The translations under genes were made by a program, and so were the position numbers. Shown one piece after another: positions 1 through 5,066 of a stretch of DNA of 5,066 nucleotides. Under the pieces are notes generated by a model, which was not told where the DNA came from, did no database searches, and saw nothing but the letters and a program-made list of their open reading frames with translations. The first letter of the stretch is position 1. The number at the start of each line of letters is the position of its first letter. Source of the DNA: Gemmatimonadota bacterium (GTDB taxonomy: Bacteria; Latescibacterota; UBA2968; UBA8231); the NCBI GenBank assembly GCA_009845645.1, contig VXZF01000155.1, positions 1-5,066 on the forward strand. The letters are read 5' to 3'.

Positions 1-997
1 AGGTCTCGATCGTGCCCATGCCTTGCTGCCACAAGTTCAGGTACGGCTCCTCGCGCCACGCAGGCGTCCAAGTATAGAGCAGCGGATTGGCAACGGCGGC
101 GGCGACTAGACCGATGAAGGTGCCAACCACGCCCCAGAACGGCACCACTAGACCGACGAAGATCGGTCCCAAGTGCGCGGTAAATCCCAGCGGAGTGGCC
201 GGGATAAAGTTGCCAGTGACTTGCGTGAAATCGACAAAGGGAATGGGTATGAGTTGGATCGGCTCGGTCAGCAGTGCGCCAGTAATCGCCGGCAAGGCCA
301 CGTAGATTGTGCCAAAGACCAAGCCGATCATCGCCCCGGCCGAAAATACCCGCCAGCGCCACGTCTCAACCCCTTGGGTGGTCTCGGCCAGTGCCGTAGC
401 GCCTTGGGCGTTTACGGGCGCGAAGGGAAAGGGCAGGCGCTCGTAGTCGGAGGTGAGCCGGAAGAGCGCGTACGACATGGTGAACCAGTTGATGCGCCAG
501 ATGATCATCCCCAAGACTAGGAGTACGATCGGCATCGCCCAATCCGAGTGCAGGAAGGTCCGTTCGATGATGGCGAAGGAGTCGGGCTGCGGTGCCACCC
601 AGCCGGGGATTAGCTTGGCGATGCCAAACTGCTTGGCCGCCGGCGATTGCACCAAGTACTGGTTGTAGAGCAAGCCCTCAAAGGCACCAGTCTCAGCGGC
701 AATCAGCGAGCCGGCCACGTAGAACAGCACATAGACTTCTTGGCGCCGGAGGGAGGAGAAGGAACGCTTGGTGATTTCGGCAAAGAGGATGATGGTCACC
801 CACTCGGCCGCTGCTCCCAAAGAGCCGCCGATCATCAGGCTCAAGTACATGTTGCCCGGCACCATGATGAAGGCGACGAAGAGCACGCCGAGGATGGCCT
901 TGATCGTAAAGCCGTTCTCGAAGCGGTCCGGGACCTGCATTAGGTCCCTATATTCTTCGATCTCTTGGTTCGGGTTTCTGTTTTTGCTTCCGAGCAC
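1..997 (-). CDS. Polytopic membrane protein, OPT-like putative peptide transporter (3' partial)
   Basis: My translation of the minus strand from GTG (997-995) is open for 332 codons to the left edge. An in-frame TAG (1003-1001) lies just upstream, so the start must be downstream of it. GTG follows GGGAGG by 7 bases, which is better placed than the later ATG at 940-938 (residue 20). The product begins with a short polar segment (EIEEYRDLMQVPDRFENGF, 12-30). Hydrophobic segments follow at about 32-56, 62-76, 88-106, 154-177, 217-238 and 275-302. A conserved-looking cytoplasmic or re-entrant motif, DYERLPFPFAPVNAQGATAL (184-203), resembles the LP(F/Y)P...A...A signature after a TM in oligopeptide-transporter (OPT/YSL) proteins. 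Related bacterial proteins have, as I recall, been labelled 'peptide transporter' or DUF6785. Membrane location is clear, the OPT assignment is moderate, and the substrate is a guess. It starts 13 bases after the FtsX-type gene, implying co-transcription and probably translational coupling. Confidence 0.75.
   Translation of the reverse strand, partial: MLGSKNRNPNQEIEEYRDLMQVPDRFENGFTIKAILGVLFVAFIMVPGNMYLSLMIGGSLGAAAEWVTIILFAEITKRSFSSLRRQEVYVLFYVAGSLIAAETGAFEGLLYNQYLVQSPAAKQFGIAKLIPGWVAPQPDSFAIIERTFLHSDWAMPIVLLVLGMIIWRINWFTMSYALFRLTSDYERLPFPFAPVNAQGATALAETTQGVETWRWRVFSAGAMIGLVFGTIYVALPAITGALLTEPIQLIPIPFVDFTQVTGNFIPATPLGFTAHLGPIFVGLVVPFWGVVGTFIGLVAAAVANPLLYTWTPAWREEPYLNLWQQGMGTIET
930..948 (-). 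other. Short perfect inverted repeat near the start of the OPT-like gene
   Basis: GGGACCT (930-936) and AGGTCCC (942-948) are exact reverse complements around a 5-base loop. In the mRNA this would form a 7-bp stem within codons 17-23 of the OPT-like gene, with the alternative ATG (940-938) in the loop. It has no U-tract and lies inside coding sequence, so it is not a terminator. It may be chance, or it may affect early translation. Confidence 0.35.
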
Positions 998-1004
998 TCG
1001 CTAT

Positions 1005-1010
1005 CCTCCC
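1005..1010 (-). promoter_or_regulatory. Ribosome-binding site of the OPT-like gene
   Basis: Read on the minus strand, GGGAGG directly follows the TAA of the upstream permease gene and is separated by 7 bases from GTG at 997-995. It is a near-perfect anti-Shine-Dalgarno match at normal spacing, and it decides the GTG start over the downstream ATG. Its position against the stop codon suggests that ribosomes finishing the permease can reinitiate here. Confidence 0.75.
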
Positions 1011-4000
1011 TTACGCCGACACTTCGCTGCGCAGTCCTTGTAGAATTTCCACGCCCTGTTGGCGGTAGCCTTCCTTGGCCTCGGCATCCACCGTGCGCCA
1101 GATGAGGAACTGTTTGCGGATGACGTTCATAAAGCGCTGGTTGACCCTCCGCCACGAGGCGTCCTCGCCGCTGAGTCGCTTGATTTGCAGGCTGATCGCG
1201 TAAATGTTGTGCTCGGCCTCTGGCATAGCCCGCACGGTGACGTGTTGGCTGACGCCCAAGTCGAACGGAGCCAGCCAGATATTCATGTCGATAATGTATC
1301 CTTCGCCGTTGGGCGTTTCTTCGCGGCTTAGTTGGGCACCGTCGGTGTAGAAGGTGCCGATAGACTCTTCGCTGTAGGAGTCGAAGTAGCCGATGAGGAA
1401 TACGCTCAAGCCCAAGACCTCGTGACCGCTGACTGTAAAGGGGAACTCAAAATCCCACTGGTCGCCGTCGGGCGGCGGCAACTTCCACTTGCGGGTCACG
1501 TCCGGCACGGCCATTTGCGAAGCCTTGCGCGCCGGATAAATCGTCGAGAGCATGACCACGGCCATCACTAGCATACAGGAGAGCACCGCGGCCACCGAAG
1601 AGTAGTTGAGCGTGAAGCCACCCAAAAGGTCAAATTCTATGAGTACTTTGGCGATTACTTGGCCGCTGAGATAACCGGCGACTACGCCCAGCACCGAATA
1701 GACGCAACTCTCGGCGATAAAGAGCCAAGAGATGTGGCCAGGGGCTAGGCCCACCGAAGAGTAGATGCCGATTTCGCGGAAGCGCTCGTACACACTACCC
1801 ATCATGGTGTTGAGCACAATCAGCGAGGCGATCAGCATGGGGATGAATAAATTGCTCATCCCGGAAAAGGAGGTCATGCCCAGCGATGAGTAGATCGACA
1901 CCTTGATGTATTCATCGCCGGCCTCCTTGACTCCGGCGAACAGCGTCACCGCGAGGCGCGAGAGGAACTCCTCGACCTCGCCGCGCACATCGCTGCCCTC
2001 GGGGAAGCGCACGGCTACCGACTGTAGTGGGTTGCCGCTGCCGACGTTGCGCAGCGTGTGGTAGGGAATAATCAGGGTGTTGGCTGGCTCTATGTGGACG
2101 AAGGGTTTGATGACGACCTTGGCGTCCTCCAGACCTTGTTTCTCGCGCTGTTCTTCTTCGGCTATTTCCTGCACCGCCTGACCGCCGGTGACGGCGAAGT
2201 CGGCTGGCGTCAGAATCTCGTCGTCGAGGTCTTTGAGGTCCTTCATGCGCTTAGAGTCGATGACGCCCACCACCGTAAACAAGTCGCCGAAGACCCTGAC
2301 TTGCGCTTGACCAACGTCGGCCAAATCGACATCGAGATGGGCTTCCTTGACCATGTCGATGGGCAGGATGCAGGCCTTGTCCTCACCCGGCTCAAACCAG
2401 CGTCCGGCGACTAGGGCTTGGTTGAGTCGAGTGACTTGAGTCTCCTCGGGCGCTAAACCTAGGACGCCGAGCGCGTTATGGGCCTTTTCCCCGTGTTTTA
2501 TTTTAATGTGCGCTTTGGCCTTGTTGCTGTACCAACTGCGCGGCGCGACCGCAGCCCGATCGCCGAAATTGCTGCGGGCGTATTCGAGGACTGAATCCTC
2601 CATTGGATTCCACGCCTTGCTGCGGATGAGGATGCCCTCGTAGAGACCCTCGTTGTCGCGACTGATTTGATTGAATCGCAAGCCCGTGCGGATGGAGGTG
2701 AAAGAGAGCACTGTGAACGTCAGCAGCAAGAGCGTGGTAAAGGTGAGGACCGTGCGCGTCTTGCGCCGTTTCATGTTGGAAATCCCGAGCTGGAAGGCCG
2801 TCAGCGAGGCCGAAGAGCGGCTGACATCCGTGTCGTGGATCACGGCTACCTCGGTGCGCAGCTTCTTCATCTGCTCGTTAAAGCGGCCGGAGATGATCGA
2901 CATCACTAGCACTGCCAAGGCGATGATGATAAAGGCCAACAGGATGACGAAGGGATTGGATAGCTGAAAGGCCGGATGCACCAGCCACAACACGATCCAG
3001 ATCGCCATAAAAACCCCGGCAAAGCCGATTATCTGATTGCGGATCGTAGCGGCCGTAAAAATGAGCCGCTCAGTGAAAAAGGCGCAGGGGATGACGAGGG
3101 CCATGAAGAAGATAATGCCCTGAATGACGTCGTTTTGAGTGGATTTGACGTCTGGGTAGGCTCGCGACTCCAGCCCAAAGGCCGCGCGCGTGTGGCGCAC
3201 GAAATCGCCCCAGCGCTGATCGGTCTCAGCCGCAGCGGCTTGGGCCAGCTCGGCTTCGGCGCGATAGTGGAGGTCGTTGAGGCGCTGGTTTTCAATGGCA
3301 AAGCTCCGCAGCTCGCGCATTCGCGACTCGTCGAGATTCCACATGTCTTGGGCGGCTTGGAAGGTCGTGCGGGCGAAGGAAGTACCGGGGCGAATCTCGA
3401 AACCCTCGCCCTCGGCCTTTTCCTTGTCGGTTACACTGGTGGCGTTGAGCAGGAGCGAGCGGAATCCCAGCAGGCCAGCACCGAACCCCATCTTGATGTG
3501 CGAACCGGGCCGTGCGAAGAGCACCCCGACCGGCTCGTTTTGGGCCGAGGGGCCTTCGCCGATGGTATAACCGTACTCCACAGGTGGGCCGTTCGTTTCG
3601 TCGAAGACCTGCACGTTGGATAGTTTGGTTAAATAGCGCGGATCGACGATGTCGAAGAAGTTGTAGGGCACGCAGGGAAAGAGGATGACCATCCACTGCT
3701 TGTCGCGCCAATCCATGGAGACCCGCATGGGGTAGCTTTCGTCGCCTTGCACGCCGCGGTCTGGGGCGTAGGTGATGCGGCCGGTGATCGGGTCCATATA
3801 GTAGCCCTCGATCTGCACGTTGTTGACCCGCACCCGATTTACGTAGAAGGCCCCCTTATCATCAACGACTTCGTAGTACTCACCGCGCACGCCTTTATAC
3901 GACTTTTTCTTGCCGTTGCGCACCACGGCTACGGCGTCTGCACGCGGCAAGTCGGGGATGATGCTGCGGCGCGGAAAGACCATGGTCCGACCGCGCAGCG

Positions 4001-5066
4001 AGCGCAGCGTGTCGCGCAAGCGCATCTTGAAGTCCGGGAACAGCTCTGGGTCTTCAAAGGCCATCTCGAACATGCCGGCGAGCACCCGGATCTGTTTGGC
4101 GAGATTGGCGTAGTTGACGTGCTCAGCCCGGTCTAAGGGCGTATCGACGAGGAATCGCGCATCGTTGACAGTGACAAAGGCCAATGCCGGCGTACCAGTT
4201 GCCAATACCAATTCGCTGTTGACCGATATTTCGCCTGGTACAAAAGTCTGCCAACTCATCCCGCCTTCGGGGCTGATACCATTGACTAGCACGTCGCGCT
4301 GCTGATAATCCAACTCGCGGCTGATCTTGCGCGCATACCCCATGAAGTTCTTGCCGAAGGGCGCGAAGTAGCGCTTGTAGTAAAAGCTGGTATTGCTATT
4401 CCACACTCCGAGTTCGTCGGTTTGCGATGAAAGGTCGAGGCTGATAAAGAGCTTGACCGCGAGCGAATCGACTTTGGGATCGACCCAAGTTTTGTAGAGC
4501 GCGTGGCGCAAGTCGTCGTCCGAGCGCAAGTCGTCAACCAGTTCGCGGCGATCTTTGAATTGCTCGTCGGCGAGGTGTAATGCGCCTCCTTCTTGGCTCA
4601 GTAGCCCTTCGGCAAGGGCAGCGTCGGCAACGCGCGAGACCAAGTCGGTGCGCCCTTCGGCAACGCCCCGCACGAGGGCTTCCTTACTGGTGAACTCCTC
4701 CTCGCCGATGGCGTAGTGGATGCCGTCTTGGGCGATCATGTTCCGCGCGAGTGCAGCATCGACGACCCGCCTCACCAGCATGTGCTCGATAAAGGGATCC
4801 TCTTTGCGCAAATAGCGTTGGATGAAATCATCAATCCCGCGCAAGCCCAAGTGGTGGGCCGAAGTGGCGAGGAATACGACCGTGCGCGCCGGTGGATTTT
4901 CGCGGAAGTAGCGCGCCAGTTCCAACAGCGCAGTAATGCCGGAGGCTTGCTCGGCACCTGGGGCGAGGGCCGGCACGACTGACATGGCGTCGTAGTACGC
5001 TTCCAGCACGATCACGTCCTCTTTTAGCAAAGGATCGTATCCGGGGATCGTGCCGAGGATATTCCA
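1011..5066 (-). CDS. FtsX/MacB-type ABC permease with N-terminal degenerate M28 peptidase-like domain (5' partial)
   Basis: The frame is open to the right edge and ends at TAA (1013-1011), giving 1351 visible residues, numbered here from the edge codon. Residues 1-90 and about 198-345 resemble an M28 zinc peptidase (PGAEQASG at 36-43, DTPLD at 308-312), but most metal ligands are replaced. Residues 97-186 are a tandem-repeat insertion. Residues 350-575 look beta-rich, and 576-640 form a long helix. Predicted TM segments are 647-664, 679-699, 705-726, 772-792, 1072-1091, 1114-1133 and 1157-1176. The last four flank a MacB-like periplasmic domain (GRWFEPGE near 886, FTVVGVIDSKRM near 929) and form a classic FtsX module. 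YERFREIG (1093-1100) matches the coupling segment that contacts the ABC ATPase, and YPARKAS closes the module. Residues 1184-1351 are a cytoplasmic tail. FtsX/MacB proteins couple cytoplasmic ATP hydrolysis to periplasmic work such as lipoprotein extraction, efflux or hydrolase activation; the substrate here is unknown. The true start, probably with another TM or signal, lies outside the window. Confidence 0.9.
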   Translation of the reverse strand, partial: WNILGTIPGYDPLLKEDVIVLEAYYDAMSVVPALAPGAEQASGITALLELARYFRENPPARTVVFLATSAHHLGLRGIDDFIQRYLRKEDPFIEHMLVRRVVDAALARNMIAQDGIHYAIGEEEFTSKEALVRGVAEGRTDLVSRVADAALAEGLLSQEGGALHLADEQFKDRRELVDDLRSDDDLRHALYKTWVDPKVDSLAVKLFISLDLSSQTDELGVWNSNTSFYYKRYFAPFGKNFMGYARKISRELDYQQRDVLVNGISPEGGMSWQTFVPGEISVNSELVLATGTPALAFVTVNDARFLVDTPLDRAEHVNYANLAKQIRVLAGMFEMAFEDPELFPDFKMRLRDTLRSLRGRTMVFPRRSIIPDLPRADAVAVVRNGKKKSYKGVRGEYYEVVDDKGAFYVNRVRVNNVQIEGYYMDPITGRITYAPDRGVQGDESYPMRVSMDWRDKQWMVILFPCVPYNFFDIVDPRYLTKLSNVQVFDETNGPPVEYGYTIGEGPSAQNEPVGVLFARPGSHIKMGFGAGLLGFRSLLLNATSVTDKEKAEGEGFEIRPGTSFARTTFQAAQDMWNLDESRMRELRSFAIENQRLNDLHYRAEAELAQAAAAETDQRWGDFVRHTRAAFGLESRAYPDVKSTQNDVIQGIIFFMALVIPCAFFTERLIFTAATIRNQIIGFAGVFMAIWIVLWLVHPAFQLSNPFVILLAFIIIALAVLVMSIISGRFNEQMKKLRTEVAVIHDTDVSRSSASLTAFQLGISNMKRRKTRTVLTFTTLLLLTFTVLSFTSIRTGLRFNQISRDNEGLYEGILIRSKAWNPMEDSVLEYARSNFGDRAAVAPRSWYSNKAKAHIKIKHGEKAHNALGVLGLAPEETQVTRLNQALVAGRWFEPGEDKACILPIDMVKEAHLDVDLADVGQAQVRVFGDLFTVVGVIDSKRMKDLKDLDDEILTPADFAVTGGQAVQEIAEEEQREKQGLEDAKVVIKPFVHIEPANTLIIPYHTLRNVGSGNPLQSVAVRFPEGSDVRGEVEEFLSRLAVTLFAGVKEAGDEYIKVSIYSSLGMTSFSGMSNLFIPMLIASLIVLNTMMGSVYERFREIGIYSSVGLAPGHISWLFIAESCVYSVLGVVAGYLSGQVIAKVLIEFDLLGGFTLNYSSVAAVLSCMLVMAVVMLSTIYPARKASQMAVPDVTRKWKLPPPDGDQWDFEFPFTVSGHEVLGLSVFLIGYFDSYSEESIGTFYTDGAQLSREETPNGEGYIIDMNIWLAPFDLGVSQHVTVRAMPEAEHNIYAISLQIKRLSGEDASWRRVNQRFMNVIRKQFLIWRTVDAEAKEGYRQQGVEILQGLRSEVSA
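4509..4778 (-). repeat. Two tandem 45-residue protein repeats inserted in the M28-like domain
   Basis: Visible residues 97-141 (4778-4644) and 142-186 (4643-4509) of the permease align without gaps at a 45-residue offset. Each unit starts LVxRVxDAALA, then has QDG or QEG, then (E)EF or (E)QF, then LV. By eye about 15 positions are identical, mostly in the first helix. The DNA copies have diverged clearly, so this is an old duplication and not a recent slippage product. Each unit reads as helix, short turn or strand, helix. The pair sits between the part of the M28-like domain that normally carries the Glu-Glu pair and the strand carrying Asp211, so it is an insertion or lid on that domain. 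Confidence 0.6.

Noticed and set aside
938..940. ATG as start of the OPT-like gene
   Set aside because: Upstream in-frame GTG at 997-995 has a strong GGGAGG at ideal spacing, and the residues between are acidic/polar like a normal cytoplasmic N-terminus. The ATG has only a weak GGGA nearby.
87..943. Several overlapping plus-strand open frames at the left end
   Set aside because: They overlap one another and are antisense to the OPT-like gene, whose minus-strand frame stays open for 332 codons with regular hydrophobic segments and a good ribosome-binding site.
940..1155. 71-codon minus-strand frame bridging the two genes
   Set aside because: It is out of frame with both genes, overlaps the coding end of the permease and has no family-like features.
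2976..3623. Long plus-strand open frame of 215 codons
   Set aside because: It lies fully antisense to the permease gene, in a stretch encoding clear membrane segments and family-like sequence on the minus strand. Its translation is rich in H, R, G and D without recognisable motifs, typical of an antisense shadow.
3292..3711. 139-codon minus-strand frame inside the permease gene
   Set aside because: It is an alternate-frame shadow: arginine- and histidine-rich, without motifs, and the main frame is uninterrupted here.
5028..5030. TTG as start codon of the permease
   Set aside because: The same frame stays open to the edge for 12 more codons (WNILGTIPGYDP), which read as part of the M28-like fold. 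The start is therefore outside the window.
1..5066. tRNA, CRISPR, insertion sequence or attachment-site signals
   Set aside because: Apart from 13 bases, the whole window is protein-coding in two uninterrupted frames. I saw no direct-repeat arrays, terminal inverted repeats or tRNA-like folds.

Overview
The window holds two genes on the minus strand and almost no non-coding DNA. Both run off an edge, so neither is complete. GC content is moderate to high, there is a strong Shine-Dalgarno sequence, and the large envelope protein is an FtsX/MacB-type permease with a big extracytoplasmic N-terminal region. This suggests an uncultured diderm bacterium. I associate this architecture with Planctomycetes-, Poribacteria- or Latescibacteria-like genomes, but that is a recollection of family patterns and not a database result.

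Right and centre (5066 down to 1011): one very long open frame, 1351 visible codons plus TAA, with its 5' end beyond the right edge. In order it encodes: an M28-peptidase-like domain whose metal-binding residues are mostly replaced; within it, an inserted pair of 45-residue repeats; a beta-rich extracytoplasmic region and a long helical stalk; three membrane segments; a basic cytoplasmic linker; a canonical FtsX/MacB permease module (one TM, a MacB-like periplasmic domain, three TMs); and an unusual cytoplasmic tail of about 170 residues.

Left (997 down to 1): 13 bases after that stop codon, and behind a GGGAGG ribosome-binding site, a second gene starts at GTG. It encodes a polytopic membrane protein, probably of the oligopeptide-transporter (OPT)-like or DUF6785-like type. 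Its 3' end lies beyond the left edge.

The tight spacing implies one mRNA read leftwards. A reasonable inference is an envelope system in which an FtsX-type permease with a peptidase-like, probably non-catalytic, sensor or binding domain works with a second membrane transporter. The ATPase that an FtsX/MacB permease normally needs is not in this window and would be expected upstream, beyond 5066. I see no RNA genes, CRISPR arrays, insertion sequences or terminators.
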